Positions 1-11,628 of a stretch of 64,000 nt of DNA are shown here, piece after piece (positions within the stretch are counted from its first letter, which is position 1; every line of letters starts with the position of its first letter). Under the pieces are notes generated by a model. The model saw nothing but the letters and a program-made list of their open reading frames with translations. It had not been told where the DNA came from and ran no database searches. Origin of the DNA: Trichobilharzia regenti (lineage: Eukaryota; Platyhelminthes; Trematoda; Strigeidida; Schistosomatidae); contig OX235265.1 of NCBI GenBank assembly GCA_944472135.2, forward strand, positions 40,955,459 to 41,019,458, read 5' to 3'. A program made the translations under genes and the position numbers.

Positions 1-1017
1 TCTGTCTTAGGGTCCTCACCACCCCACTGGGGGGGGAGTGAGCTGTGGCGGTAAATAATTCCCCAAAATTATTGACCACAGCAATCACTCACCATTGGAT
101 GCTGACCACCACTGTTTAAGTCGACTTGTTTAACTGAAGGGTTCCGGTCAAGCATCCCCGCCATTTGGTACCCCGTCGTGTCACGTGCACGATCACTAGC
201 TAGCTAAGCGTTCGTCTGACAGCTTGTTTTGGTCCCGAAATATATCACGTAATTTGGACGATCAAATATTGGCTTTTGCTTTGTTTTTGGTACACGAGAA
301 TAAATTAGAAGTTGCTGTGTAAGATAATTCCGTCAACCTCTAAAATATCTAAGCGACCAATTCATGGCAGATTGTAAAACACTTACCACTGAGATGCGGT
401 GCGCTTGCTTAAAATCTCAACGTTTAGCCAGTAGTCCACCCTACTGAATAGTATTACCGGCCACAAAAACGTATGTGGGGTTCAGCCTGACACACGGGAA
501 ACACGCCCCAGGAAGCTGATTTTGTAGTATCGGTGATTTAAATCAGGCAGCCTGGACTTGGCTGTGGGACTCAGATCAGTGGTCAACAATCTCGGAACGG
601 GTGAATACGTCCCAGTGTCATCATTAAGAGCTCTCTTTCAGTCCAGTCCTAATTTTGCTGACAGTACACCATGAGTAATCGTACTACCTTTTGCAACCTA
701 AGGAGATTTACAATCTTTTCGAATGAGTGATCCCTTTCATCTTTTACACTACACCACATCCCAAATTCTCCATGTGAATAATCCACCACAAAAAAAGATG
801 CTACATATATGACGATGATTAAATAAATGAAGTCCTTGGAGATTTCTTACATCAAACGGATATCTCCTACTGTATATCCCTGCATATTATACACCACATC
901 TACTTGTGATCCGCATATAACGCTTGAAACAAAAGCGATGTATTTTAGTAAATTGAAGCAAGTCATTTAGATGGTTTACCATTTATCATGAGTAAAGCAA
1001 ATTCCTGACTGACTAAC
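1..1017. other. No gene recognised
   Basis: I see no convincing open reading frame, repeat family or RNA gene here. The sequence is AT-rich and has no long frame on either strand. It ends where an RTE-like relic begins. Confidence 0.5.
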
Positions 1018-1525
1018 TGGTTTCAGTGTAGAACTTCGCACAGATATGCAGCAGTTTCACTTCCAACACTTCACGCAGAACACAAACCAAGAGAAGAGAG
1101 TACAGAGAGATTCAAAACAGAGATATTAAATAGAATTATGAGGGAACAAGGATAGTAATATGGAAGGGAAATAGAGTTTTGTTGGATATGAAAAATTACA
1201 AAGAGTGAATGCATCTGCGCCAACCATTGACAAAGATATTGAGCCATATCATTGATTGTCTCCAGCCAATGGTTTTTACCATCCTGAGGACGCCAACCAG
1301 GAAGCCAGTCCGAACCTCCCTCCGTGACTGTCTGGCTTGCACTGACTGTTATGGATTTCATTGGCTGATGAAGCCATGCTTTGGTTTGACAACGACTAGT
1401 TCTCTTTTTTCTAACCTGATCCGTCTTATGTCAGCTAACATCGCCCGTCGAAGAAGGCGATGGCTAGTCACACATAACACATGTCCTAACCATCTCAATC
1501 GGTGTAGCTTCACTGGACAAAGATA
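1018..1525 (-). mobile_element. RTE-like retrotransposon (family A), decayed 3' fragment
   Basis: Read on the minus strand, two short frames carry pieces typical of the C-terminal tail of this window's RTE-like family [11 protein letters not shown] followed by RAMLADI, and then LPGW, DGK, WLETI and DMAQ. The same words occur in order in the better copies at 26212-27141 and 40488-41096. The 3' end near 1020-1060 matches the family terminus (tgcgaagttcta on the minus strand). Frameshifts and base changes make this an old, dead copy. The upstream reverse transcriptase domain is absent. Confidence 0.7.
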
Positions 1526-1971
1526 AGCAGAACTCCATGAACACTGGTAAAATCGCATTTATTAATGGTCAGTATTAGACATTACCTTCAGTCAAAACGA
1601 AAACCACAAAATTTCCCTCTCAAAGAAGTCAAATAGTTTAAACGGGAGTAGTGTTCCGGCACTGATGTGGAATATAATATCATATTAGATGAGTTTGTTT
1701 CATATAACATACTGCTAGTCACTTTTGGCATCTGGATGACGTTTTCAGTTAAGCTTGTTAGTTATAATCATATCAATGTACACAGATGACTTCACACATT
1801 GCTTTATGTGGTCCTAAACTACGCTACTTTTTATCGAATAATATTCATAAATCGGGTGTATAGATTACACGCGTCTGATGCTGATTCTAAGGATGCATTT
1901 CAACGGCCCAGAAGTAATGCTGTTGTAATGCAATAAGATTCCTATGACCACACAATTACTATGAGACAGGT
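1526..1971. other. No gene recognised
   Basis: Spacer between an RTE relic and an LTR-like repeat. No feature is seen. Confidence 0.45.
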
Positions 1972-2320
1972 TGTGTCAATGTAGTTGAAGATTGAACGAT
2001 CAATTCATGATTGTTTGCTTAAACCCAACTTCCCCATAATTTTCGCGTTTGATCAATCTGCCAGTCATCGTCCCATCAATCGCTGTTCAGAAAGAAGATA
2101 AAACACTGTCAGAAGTAATATCGTGATATATTGTTGTAAATTTTGTTCTTAGACCTTAGTTTGTAATGCCAGTAATGCTGGTCATATGTTGGTGTTAGAA
2201 TAAAGAATTCTTGAGTTGCCGAACAGTGTTTTGGTTTTTGCGTCGGTTAATACAAAGCGTTTCTAAAAATCTTCGAGGGACAGCGTAAGGCCCAGCGTAG
2301 CAAGAGCTGGGCATTAACGC
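1972..2320 (+). repeat. Diverged LTR-like repeat (same family as 15651-15995)
   Basis: About 350 bp that aligns end to end, with many substitutions, to the block at 15651-15995. Shared landmarks in order are a GATCAATTCATG word, AAACCCAACT, GTCATCGTC, an AATAAA polyadenylation-like signal (near 2200), a TTCTTG word and a terminal CTGGGCATT. The other copy is inserted with a 5-bp target duplication, so this unit is best read as a solo or truncated LTR in plus orientation. The internal region of its parent element was not recognised downstream. No target duplication is visible for this copy. Confidence 0.55.
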
Positions 2321-5300
2321 TTTATGAGACTTGATTGACGGGGTGAATGGACGGAAAGTTATTCTAATAGGTGATGTAAACATGTCAACCACCGAAGCTC
2401 CACCAATCAATTCAACATCAAACACGTGCAGTCAGAATGACGCAACGCTCATAACGTGTACATGGAAACGTGATAAAAAAAGTGGAGCGACTTCATCAGT
2501 TATCACGATGACAGTCTACGGAAATAAAAATGTGGTTTATCAATTATGATAGATTCTGTCTATGAATTCCTGAGATGAGTGGTAAACGAACATACCAGGG
2601 GTCCCTAGCAAACTCATCCATGGCAAGCACTCGTGATTGACTTTACCGAATACAATCAGGTCGAGCGCCTTAAATGAGGACCTAGTATCAACGTATCTAC
2701 ACTTTGATACCCTTAGGTTTCACAAATTTAAAAGGTTTTAATTAAAATATAGAAGTGAAAAGTACTGCTCGTGTTGGAACTTTAAGGCGACCATGAGAAG
2801 TATCCCTTACACAGTGACATCGGATGATGTTAAGATGAAGGTGTATATCCTGGCTGACATTGATTGTCGTGATTTCCTACAGGCTGGTTAGAGAGTCGTG
2901 CATATGTATGTGTGTATTTCGCAGCGAGCGATTTGACAATGACTCATGTGACTCCGTGGAACTGATGCGAACTGTAGTTGATCTTCCAGGTGCACCTTGA
3001 GGAGAATATGCAGCTAACTTTTAATAAACCACAGCCATAGAAACCTGGATGAAAATTGTAGACTGCCTCTGGTGACAACAATTACATTTTCAACACTGTC
3101 TTTGGTAGTGTGAAATTTTTACTATTTCAATTTAGCGACAAATGAAATCCAATGAGTATATCTTCGAATAACAGGACGACGGAAAATTTACGTTTGTCAC
3201 TTCCTCCCCGTAAAAAACATAACTTCGGAAACAGCGAAAATGAAACAGGTGTTTATTAAATTGTTAAAAGCCTACTGTGTAAGTACTTTTCCCTTCCTCC
3301 AGTTCATGCAAGATGGTTTACGAATCAGGGACGGTTATGCTCTCGCTTTTTACTGTCTGCCAACAGTTTCTTATTGAGCTTCTCGTTCACTATAAGTTGA
3401 TGCAGGGGAAAAATTATGAATGAGTGAAGTTTTGAATTCCTGATCAATTGTCCTTGTCCAACTGCTTAAAATTACCTAAATCTGTGGTAGTTAGGCCGTT
3501 AGCTCACTACTCACTTCACTTAGTCTTTAATTTTCTACAAAGTAAGCCATCGTCTCAATTTATAAGTTCAACAAACAATGAAGAGTTGTGTACACAATCA
3601 AAATACCCATATTTTGCAGATTGAGGGGCCAACTTCAACCAGGGGTTTTCAGATAGCAGAAGATAACGGAGACTCTAGACTTTGGTAGGTGACTTTCAGA
3701 TAACTGTTGTCTACAAACGGCAAACAAGATTCGAGACAATCGAAGTATTAACCCTTGTTCTGATCGATTTATAAAACCAAATGAGTCCTAACGGACCTTA
3801 AGTTGGGACTCATTTTAAGGTGACCAGTAAAAACATGTGCTGCTATACATTAGATGAGAAACTGCTCAGATAAATGCAGTGAAGTGAAGAATCAACTGAA
3901 CCAGAGATTATTATCCGTTACTGTATTCAGTCATCTCAGCCATGGAAGGAATATACCAGACGTGTCAAGTAAAGAAGTAGAAGTGAGGATTGCTAAACTA
4001 TTTGATTCAGGATTTTCAATTGACAATGAAGTCTATTGCCCTTCTGACAGGATGTACTATTTGCTTCCAACACAGTGGTCTGAGGAGACATGTTGGGGAT
4101 ACACATTGCGTCTCTCTGGGCTCCAAACAGTACTGTGATAAAAGACAGTGGAATAGTACTGTGGTGAGAGCTCGCTGCTAGCCAAATCAGTAGACAGTAA
4201 TTTACGTCAATGTTTATGTCCCAAATATTGGTCACGGAGAAAATATGAACAGAGACTGATTGAATAACCAACCACAGTAGACTTTGCGTAGGCAGATACG
4301 GTTAACATATAGATGATCTGGCATTCACGAAACAGCCGCAAAGAGATGAAAGAATAACTTTTGGTGAGAAATAGTCAATCAGAAGACTGTGTTTGTTTGC
4401 TTAAATAATCTATGATAATGTGCATGAAGATATATAAATATGTGTTGATTTCCTTAATATACGATCTGTTGAATGGTCCTTGTCTTCTGTTTTTTACAAT
4501 GTGACATCATCCTTCCGCATTTACATCCGAAAACTTCGACATCTATGAGGTCATTATTGGAATTCAGACCACAAATAGACGTCAAATTCTCTTAAATCCT
4601 AGGGCTCCCAGTAATGACAACTGGTCAAGATTACAAATTCTATCAAGAAAGCGAAGATTTTGGTGCAAATACCCTTTTAATCTCTGCCTCATAGACACAC
4701 ACTCCGTTTTACTTGAACGCGTTGGCGATAGCTGCGGCGGAATGTCACAAAATGCTTTTTGAGACTTGTCGACAATGTTCGCTACACCATAAGAATCTAG
4801 GCTCTGGGTCGCATTCGACGATATAATATGTTAGAATATGGGAAAAACATTGAATTCTGGGTAAATGTCACTTGTTGGACTAAGGATATTGTGCAGGATG
4901 ATAGCCGCTTGCTAGCGTTAATTAGGCTTGTTCTAATGTACAAACACCATTATTCCAATACATTCTCTAAATAAGTCTCACTCAAAGCAGGCATCTCACG
5001 TGACATCAAATTCTCAATAGATACAAGGGTTTCAGGAACCTATTTGTCTGGTGAAATAGCTGCCGAATTTACAGACCAATAGCTTGTTTTGTTGTAGAAG
5101 AAAAATGGTGTTGATGAACCTTTATTTTCGAAGGCGTGGTAGCCGGGAAGTGAAGTGTGGAATTCCTAGTCAAACAAACGGAAGAACATTCGTCAATCAA
5201 CAGATAAAGAGAACTTCACAAATCATGAAATATATATAGTTCCTACTAAGATATCCGTCTCTTCCTCTTAAATCTCTCAATTACTTAACACATCTGAGTG

Positions 5301-5563
5301 GCCGTAGCACACCGTGCTGTAGATGCTTACACTAGCCCCCCCGGAAAAGACTTCCCTAAGAATGTCGGTTCGACTGACGTGAATCCCAGAGCTAGAGTTC
5401 TCCATCGAGTGCATATTGGGGCTTTGGGTTCAGCCATAAAGTCCTTACTCTGCACCTCCATGGTGTGGCGATACCGAATAAATATAGTAAAGAATATACA
5501 GAACATTTATATCAAATTGAAAGAAAATAACGATGTCAAGGAACTTAACCCTAAGTTCCTATT
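2321..5563. other. No gene recognised; two weak open frames
   Basis: Two modest plus-strand frames occur, 2331-2549 (72 aa) and 3854-4138 (94 aa). Neither has a recognisable motif, and their composition looks random. The first lies immediately after the LTR-like repeat and could be a relic of its internal region, but nothing proves that. The rest is AT-rich sequence without visible features. Confidence 0.4.
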
Positions 5564-6366
5564 GTTACGAAGACGCTCCGAACCGATAAATACTACGACT
5601 GATTCTCGACTTTAACTCCAAAAAACCAGTGGTTGAAAGAAGGAAGTTGTATTATTTGGCAATTAAAATCGGGGGTTGGTAAATAGTCTGTAAAGAAATA
5701 TTCTATACAAAATATGAAACACTTTTATTCGTTTTCGTTCGTTTTCTTCGAACCTGTAAATGATCCAACCATTGGCGCCTTCGAGTTGCCCACCAATGGC
5801 TACCAAGGCCAACGAACCAACGTTCAATGTTCACTTCCATCGACACTCCCCGGCAAAAAGTGTCCATCCCTTTTTTCCATAGCGCCGACAACCTTGCTTC
5901 TAACTGCCAACTCGGGAACCTGGGCCAAATGGGACTAGGCTAAAATGGAAAAGCAGAACGAAAAGCCCAACATACAACAAGCATACCATATCACAACAGT
6001 ACGCTGTAGCAGCGCGTGGAATCTGCGCTCTCTGAAGACAATACCACGACTGATCTGGTTCACAAAGTGTTGGTTGCTTCATATAACTCTGCCAAATTCC
6101 TCTCCCTGGTGTATCCAATCGCATACACTGACTATAAAACTACTCGATTCGTTCACAAGTTTAGAAGACTAGAAACTACTTCAGGAGTACTAACAATAAC
6201 ATTACAAGAGGATTCACAAAATACGACAACCATAAATAAACCAAAAATCAGATGAATTGGAACCCATTCAATTTTTTAACACCAAGGAATGTACGTCAAC
6301 TGTGGTGGATTCTTCCTGGAGGAACTACCCTTGAAGAATTGTAGGACTTACACCAGTAGGCCTACA
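5564..6366 (-). repeat. 3' LTR of the BEL/Pao element (right boundary approximate)
   Basis: The block starting at 5564 (TGTTACGA) matches the 5' LTR segment that starts at 15474. Shared stretches include aaggaagttg, ttggcaatta, a minus-strand AATAAA (near 5726) and a run of about 30 bp around 5780-5808. The inner boundary is inferred from a TG preceded on the minus strand by the purine tract GAGAAGGAA (6367-6375), which would serve as the polypurine tract. Homology to the 5' LTR is lost after about 5858 because the 5' LTR is truncated there. The short frames found in this interval are therefore not genes. Confidence 0.6.
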
Positions 6367-6425
6367 TTCCTTCTCAGGTTGACGCCCTGGGTTGGAAAAT
6401 CGTCAAGTGGTTCATTCTCCGTCTC

Positions 6426-7440
6426 TCAGCTCTCAGCACCTTCCAGCAGACACAGTTTCCTAATATCTCGCACCAACATTCCACAACTTGTTCTCACCTC
6501 AACCGTCCTCACCAACCCATAACTATTACAGAGTAGCCCTTCTACCATTATCAAAAGCCGTCTACCTGTGGCACATTTATCTGCCACTAAGTCTATATCA
6601 CCGACCTTTAAGTTTATGCACAACTTTTTCCACTTGTCTCTGGTTTGCAGTGTTAGAACATACTCCTTTAACCATCTTTTCCAAAATATATCTTTCATGT
6701 GCCTGGCTTGTTTCCATCTTTTAATCGTAGGTATTCCTTCCCCGCTTGAGTCCTCTATGCCAGGGTTGCCTCTCAATAACAATAATTTGTTTGGGGTTAA
6801 CACATCAAAATCCTTGACGTCGTCCCTCACAGGTGATAACGGCCGGTCATTTAGTATTCGTTCAGCTTCACATAAAAATGTCTCCAACGTTTCCTCATTC
6901 AAACTCTGGTTTTTAATTATGGAGCTTAAAATACGCTTGATAATTCCTATAAGTCTTTCCCATAGCCCACCTCTACGGCTGGCATGTGGTGGGTTGAAGT
7001 GCCACTCGATGTTCCTTTTCAGTAACTCTTCATGAACTCTCGTTTGGGGACCTTCGAAGTACTCTTTAAGCTCGGCGTGACAGCCAACAGAATTAGTCCC
7101 TCTGTCACTGAACATCATCTTCGGTACACATCGGCGATTTATAAATCTATGTAACGCTAGCACGAATGAATCTGTAGTTAGCGAATGAACCATCTCAATA
7201 TGCACAGCTCTCATTTTCAAACAGGTGAATAAACAGCCATATCTTTTACATAGGGTTCTGCCTCTATTCACTACAAAGGGTCCGAACAAATCCACTCCGA
7301 CATACTCGAATGGACACTTCCCTTCAGAAGCTGGCCACGCTGGGAGTGGTGCCATCATCTGCTGAGCGAGCATTCCGTAGTTTTTCATTCCATGCACTTA
7401 TCAATTATTTTACGGACAGCAGTACCTCCCTTCAATATCC
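6426..7440 (-). pseudogene. BEL/Pao integrase, C-terminal part (frameshifted)
   Basis: This is the catalytic core and C-terminal domain of an integrase that would join element cDNA to host DNA. The long frame (7397-6426) shows YVGVDLFGPF with the first catalytic Asp, later FSDRGTN with the second, and a WERLIG region carrying the Glu. After that comes the BEL-type C-terminal domain with RWKQARHM and VGDIDLV. Upstream, to about 7440, the frame WILKGGTAVRKII continues the zinc-binding region but is shifted by one base near 7386. Its true upstream half lies beyond the CR1-like insertion, at 11629 onward. Confidence 0.85.
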
Positions 7441-7460
7441 AAAACTTACATCGAATACTT

Positions 7461-7490
7461 ACAGTTTACAGTTTACAGTTTACAATTTAT
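7461..7490 (-). repeat. Tandem-repeat 3' tail of the CR1-like element
   Basis: On the minus strand the element ends in about four copies of TGTAAAC with small changes, then passes into BEL sequence. Short tandem tails like this are the usual 3' end of CR1-clade elements and mark the target-primed reverse transcription start. Confidence 0.75.
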
Positions 7491-7516
7491 TTAGGATAGT
7501 AGGCTATATGCCTGTG

Positions 7517-10357
7517 TTAATCCTTTCGATTTATTTCATACAGGAGGTCCAATCTCGCCTTGAATGAATCAACGGATGGCGCTGATACGACATGTTCCGG
7601 TAGGGAGTTCCAATGGTTCACAATTCGATGCGAAAAACGGATTTCCAGACGCAGACGATTCGACCGTGGTTTTTGAACCTTGAGGTGATGTCCTCGCAAT
7701 TGGTTGGTGCTAGAAGGAAGAAATAATTTAGATAAATTAGCTCCAAAATCATTTCTTAGGATACGGTATGCTAGTATTAGGTCACCCCTAAGTCGTCTGT
7801 ATGACAGTGGAAATAAACCCAGTCGACTTAACCTCTCCTCATATGACAGGGTTGAGAAACCCTTTATTAGCTTAGTTCCTACTCTTTGCACCCTTTCTAA
7901 TAAGTCAATTTCGTATTTGAAACACGGGCTCGCTGCCTGGATCCCATATTCCAAATGAGGTCTGATATAAGTCGGATATAATATACGAAATATATCAGCG
8001 TCAAAGTTCGCAAAAGCCTTGCGTATGGCCCATAACATTCTAAAACCCTTAGTGGCTGCAGTTCTACAGTTTGTTGCTGTTTTCAAGTCATGCTGCACAA
8101 CCACTCCCAAGTCCTTGTACTCAGTGACCACTGGGAGAGTAATGCCATTCATTGAGTAATTGTGCACGTGACTATGGGATACATGCATAACTACACTCTT
8201 GCTTAAGTTAATCTCCAAGGCCCAGCGCTTACACCAATCACTTAACAAGTTTAAATCTTCCTGCAAAGCAAGTTGATCACTGTCATCGTGCAAAGCCCTC
8301 CATATCTTGATGTCATCAGCAAACAGTAAGCAGGATGACTTAACTACCGATGGAATCTCATTAACATAAATCAGGAAAAGAAGTGGGCCTAGAATTGTAC
8401 CCTGAGGAACGCCACTCTTAACCGATTCCCATGTTGATAAAACCCCGTTAACTCGTACTCTTTGTCTTCTGTCCTTTAGAAAGTCTTGAATCCAGTCGGT
8501 AACCACTTTATTGATTCCCAGACTACCTAACTTTACTAGAAGACCTGAATGAGAAACCCTGTCAAACGCCTTGCTAAGGTCTATGAATATGGCATCCACC
8601 GGTATATTAGCATCAGCTGAGCTTGCCCAACTTTCTCTGGCCAAAAGAAGGTTGGTCAAGCAAGAATGACCTGCTCTAAAACCGTGCTGTTCCACAGCGA
8701 AAAGTTTGTTCCCTTCAATGAACTGAATGATAGCATCACGAATTATTCTTTCTAGTAGTTTAACAACAATACTGGTCAAACTAACAGGACGATAGTTCTG
8801 AACTAAGTTTCTAGATCCGGTTTTGAAGACCGGACTAATGATGGCATCTTTCCAGTCTCTTGGACATTTAGACTGGTCCAGAGACATATTGAAGATTACC
8901 GACAATGGCTCGGCTATGCTTTCAGCCAATGCTGTTAATATACGTGGGTGGAGTTCATCAGGGCCACTGGACTTACCAGGATTGAGCCTTAGAAGCCACT
9001 TTAGGACAGTATCCTTTCCAATGTATAAGGGTGCCATTTTCAAGTTACCTTCTGGAAAATTTACAAAGCTGGTATCAATTTTATCAGAGAATACTTGACT
9101 AAAGTGCTTGGACAAAGCCTCAGCCTTGGTCAAGTTATCCTCAGCCATGTTTGTCTGGTCATCTTCAAGCATAAGAGGTGGGATAGCATCACTCTTACGT
9201 GTTCTTCTCTTGATATATGAGAAGAGTCTTTTTGGGCAGCCTGGTGAACTTTTAACTAACTGGGTTTCGTAAGCTATCCTTGACTGGTGGATCAAAGTTT
9301 TACACTGGTTTCTGGTTTCACAGTATTTCAGCCGGAACTGCTGTAGCCCAGTAGAAACAAAGAGATTCCAGAACCTTTTTCTCCGTCTCAGGAGTGTTAT
9401 AGCTTGTCTATTTATCCATGGTGGCCGATTTGTTGGCCTTTTAGGAACCCTCCAGGGGATGAGATCAGTGGTAACCCTCTCAAGTGTATTCTTAAATCTA
9501 TCCCATTCATCTTCAATGGATGAGACAATGTTGACTGACCAGTCGGCAGTTGAAGCACGCTCCTTTATAGCCACTATGTCAGCATGCCAAACACTAGGCC
9601 GGGATTTGGGTTGAAAACTGACTAAATTGCCAGCCCTTAAGTTAAAATCTAACACCCCATGATCACTGTTTGCTAGAGGTGGATGAATAACTAGACCATC
9701 CACGTCGTCGTTGTCATGAGTAAGCACTAAGTCCAGCAAGGAAGATCCTTGGGTAGAACCGAATCTTGTACTACCTAAGACATGTTGTGTCAGGGCATTT
9801 TCCATGGTTGTCAAGAGTAACCGGCTGTCAAACTTATCAGCGGATCCTGGAGATGTGACAGCTACCCAGTCTATATGAGGTGCATTAAAATCACCTAGAA
9901 TAAGACAGCTACTGTGTTTACTCCATTGTTTGAGGTGATCTAAAATGAAGTCATCACACTGACAATAGGGACTTCTATACAGAACTCCAATGAGTAGAGT
10001 GCCGGTTGCAAAGCTTACTTCACAGCTAATTACCTCACCTGTCCCACTGTCATGAGCTTCAGATTTCACGGAACGAACATGTAGGGAGTTGTTGATGTAC
10101 AGAGCAACCCCGCCACCTCTACGACCCTTAACTCTGTCGCTGCGCAAGCAACTAAATCCGCATAGCTCAGGTGTGTCATCTAATCCCGAAACCAGCCATG
10201 TTTCAGTAATGGCCACAATACCTGGGCTAAGGTCTTCTACTAATACACCTAGCTCGTGAAATTTGTTCCCGATACTACGTATATTAGTGTACACTACCTT
10301 CAGGCTTCCTATGCGGTCTGGCCTATCCACACAGGTCTTGGAAGCATACGTTTCCAA
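7517..10357 (-). CDS. CR1-like ORF2: endonuclease-reverse transcriptase (946 aa)
   Basis: This protein nicks the target and copies element RNA into it. The N-terminal apurinic-type endonuclease shows TNIRS (24-28), the catalytic Glu in ITETWL (50-55), GDFN (155-158) and SDH (231-233). The reverse transcriptase shows FIDLSKAFD with catalytic Asp at 593, SGVPQG (648-653) and FADD (679-682), followed by a C-terminal region with YIRPHLEYG. Length and order are normal for the CR1/Jockey group, and no frameshift or stop is seen. The start ATG overlaps the last 49 bp of ORF1 in another frame, so translation by reinitiation is plausible. Because all catalytic residues are present, the copy may be competent. 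Confidence 0.92.
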   Translation of the reverse strand: METYASKTCVDRPDRIGSLKVVYTNIRSIGNKFHELGVLVEDLSPGIVAITETWLVSGLDDTPELCGFSCLRSDRVKGRRGGGVALYINNSLHVRSVKSEAHDSGTGEVISCEVSFATGTLLIGVLYRSPYCQCDDFILDHLKQWSKHSSCLILGDFNAPHIDWVAVTSPGSADKFDSRLLLTTMENALTQHVLGSTRFGSTQGSSLLDLVLTHDNDDVDGLVIHPPLANSDHGVLDFNLRAGNLVSFQPKSRPSVWHADIVAIKERASTADWSVNIVSSIEDEWDRFKNTLERVTTDLIPWRVPKRPTNRPPWINRQAITLLRRRKRFWNLFVSTGLQQFRLKYCETRNQCKTLIHQSRIAYETQLVKSSPGCPKRLFSYIKRRTRKSDAIPPLMLEDDQTNMAEDNLTKAEALSKHFSQVFSDKIDTSFVNFPEGNLKMAPLYIGKDTVLKWLLRLNPGKSSGPDELHPRILTALAESIAEPLSVIFNMSLDQSKCPRDWKDAIISPVFKTGSRNLVQNYRPVSLTSIVVKLLERIIRDAIIQFIEGNKLFAVEQHGFRAGHSCLTNLLLARESWASSADANIPVDAIFIDLSKAFDRVSHSGLLVKLGSLGINKVVTDWIQDFLKDRRQRVRVNGVLSTWESVKSGVPQGTILGPLLFLIYVNEIPSVVKSSCLLFADDIKIWRALHDDSDQLALQEDLNLLSDWCKRWALEINLSKSVVMHVSHSHVHNYSMNGITLPVVTEYKDLGVVVQHDLKTATNCRTAATKGFRMLWAIRKAFANFDADIFRILYPTYIRPHLEYGIQAASPCFKYEIDLLERVQRVGTKLIKGFSTLSYEERLSRLGLFPLSYRRLRGDLILAYRILRNDFGANLSKLFLPSSTNQLRGHHLKVQKPRSNRLRLEIRFSHRIVNHWNSLPEHVVSAPSVDSFKARLDLLYEINRKD

Positions 10358-11427
10358 GACCTGACTATTTGAAAACCCACCAGTTTAAGGTTAGTCTCAC
10401 CATTTTTGCGTCTTGTTTCTAGCTGGGACAAAACTTCTTTTCGTTTAAGTCTGTCTTCAAGAGATAAATCAGGTCTGGCTGAAATTCCTGACCCGGCAAG
10501 GTTGTGTACATTAGCCAGTAGATGATTCCGTTCATCAGGAGAACCTAAGACTACTTTAAGCAACCTACGCTGATTAGAACATTCATCATCTCTTTTGCCT
10601 ATTCTAATCAGCTTTTTAATCGATACTCCAGGGAAATTCGCTGGGAGCATCTTCCTTATAATACTACTCACTAATTTAAGGTCGTGATCGTGCCTTTTCA
10701 CGGGATCAGATTCTTTGGACTCTTCCAAATTTCCAACAATTATGTTAGAGTCTAAGGAGAGCTTGTCGTATTTAGCAGTGGCTACGTCCTTTCTCACCAC
10801 TATTGATGCAGCCTGGCTACAGGTGACAGACGTTTGCCTACCATCAATATTACTATATTTCTTTCGACTGCTTATTTTTGTTACCCATTTATCATCTGCC
10901 TGCAGTTGCTTCTCAGGGCTGCTGCAGTTTTTGATGGTACAATCAAGATCAGTGTCTGCGCCACCTTCATGGTGAACTTCGCTTACGGTGTTCTCTGGTT
11001 CTGAGGTGCTGTTTACAGCTTCCGTTTTTTTACCTTTTCGCTTACTAAGACGCTTCGAACGCCTAGTAGGTTTTACTTCCGGGGTAACTGGGATAGTAAC
11101 CGCCGGTGTGATAACATTCATGATGGCACTTACTGCTTCATCTTCAGACGGGCAGTCCGTGTCACTCTTACTAGCCACGCTATCATCAGGAAGTTCCATG
11201 GCTTTAGAGAGCAGTTCGTGAGCCTCCCTTATTAAGGTCATCTTTGGAGAGCAACACATTCTGCACATCCAGTGGGATGTTGGAGCAGTACAGCGTTTGT
11301 ATGCAGCTGGACGTAATCCAGTACACATCTTATGATACCATTTTTCACAGTTATTACACTGTATTCCATCATCTACCAAAAAGTAACACTCCGCCCTATT
11401 ACATTTATGTGGTACTTTTGACATCAT
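10309..11427 (-). CDS. CR1-like ORF1: PHD-finger nucleic-acid-binding protein (372 aa)
   Basis: This is the non-catalytic ORF1 protein that packages element RNA. Residues 9-58 form a Cys4-His-Cys3 zinc finger of the PHD type (C9, C14, C24, C27, H32, C35 and a C-terminal CRMCC). A charged low-complexity middle follows, with KPTRRSKRLSKRKGKK resembling a basic nuclear-localisation segment. The C-terminal third (about 245-350) has RLLKVVL, ISARPDLS and EDRLKRKEVL, the typical RNA-binding end of CR1-group ORF1 proteins. The first two codons are both ATG. It is intact and lies 201 bp inside the element 5' end. Confidence 0.88.
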   Translation of the reverse strand: MMSKVPHKCNRAECYFLVDDGIQCNNCEKWYHKMCTGLRPAAYKRCTAPTSHWMCRMCCSPKMTLIREAHELLSKAMELPDDSVASKSDTDCPSEDEAVSAIMNVITPAVTIPVTPEVKPTRRSKRLSKRKGKKTEAVNSTSEPENTVSEVHHEGGADTDLDCTIKNCSSPEKQLQADDKWVTKISSRKKYSNIDGRQTSVTCSQAASIVVRKDVATAKYDKLSLDSNIIVGNLEESKESDPVKRHDHDLKLVSSIIRKMLPANFPGVSIKKLIRIGKRDDECSNQRRLLKVVLGSPDERNHLLANVHNLAGSGISARPDLSLEDRLKRKEVLSQLETRRKNGETNLKLVGFQIVRSWKRMLPRPVWIGQTA

Positions 11428-11628
11428 GAAATTCTACTGGAAACAGCCAAGACAATTTACCCAATATAGAATATATAAGTGGTTAAAATCAAAACTTAAC
11501 AGACAAAAGTCAAGTTAAAGTTTTTTTTAAATGTTCTTGAAGTGAATAACACAACAAAACAGCGATTTGTCAAAAACGTGAAATACGTGAAAAAAGCACT
11601 CCCTTTCAAACAGCGCGCGACGAAATAA

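Larger units (their letters stand above)
7461..11628 (-). mobile_element. Full-length CR1-like non-LTR retrotransposon
   Basis: A 4.17-kb element with a ~200-bp leader (11428-11628), ORF1 (11427-10309), ORF2 (10357-7517), a 56-bp 3' untranslated region and a short tandem-repeat tail instead of poly(A). Both ORFs are open throughout, in contrast to the broken BEL/Pao host around it, so the insertion is young. The BEL reading frame stops at GTACTA on one side and resumes at ATTCGATG on the other, with at most a few bases missing. No clear target-site duplication is seen (only AAGTA is shared by the flanks); CR1-clade elements often lack one. Schistosomes carry several CR1-type families, but I cannot name this one. 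Confidence 0.85.

Noticed and set aside
2331..2549. 72-aa plus-strand open frame just after an LTR-like repeat
   Set aside because: No motif, random-looking composition and no intact partner; it could not be supported as a gene.
3854..4138. 94-aa plus-strand open frame
   Set aside because: A faint similarity to RTE tail wording (EVEVRIAK) does not continue; no other support.
5703..6255. Several overlapping 60-80 aa frames
   Set aside because: They fall inside the BEL/Pao 3' LTR and match the non-coding 5' LTR.
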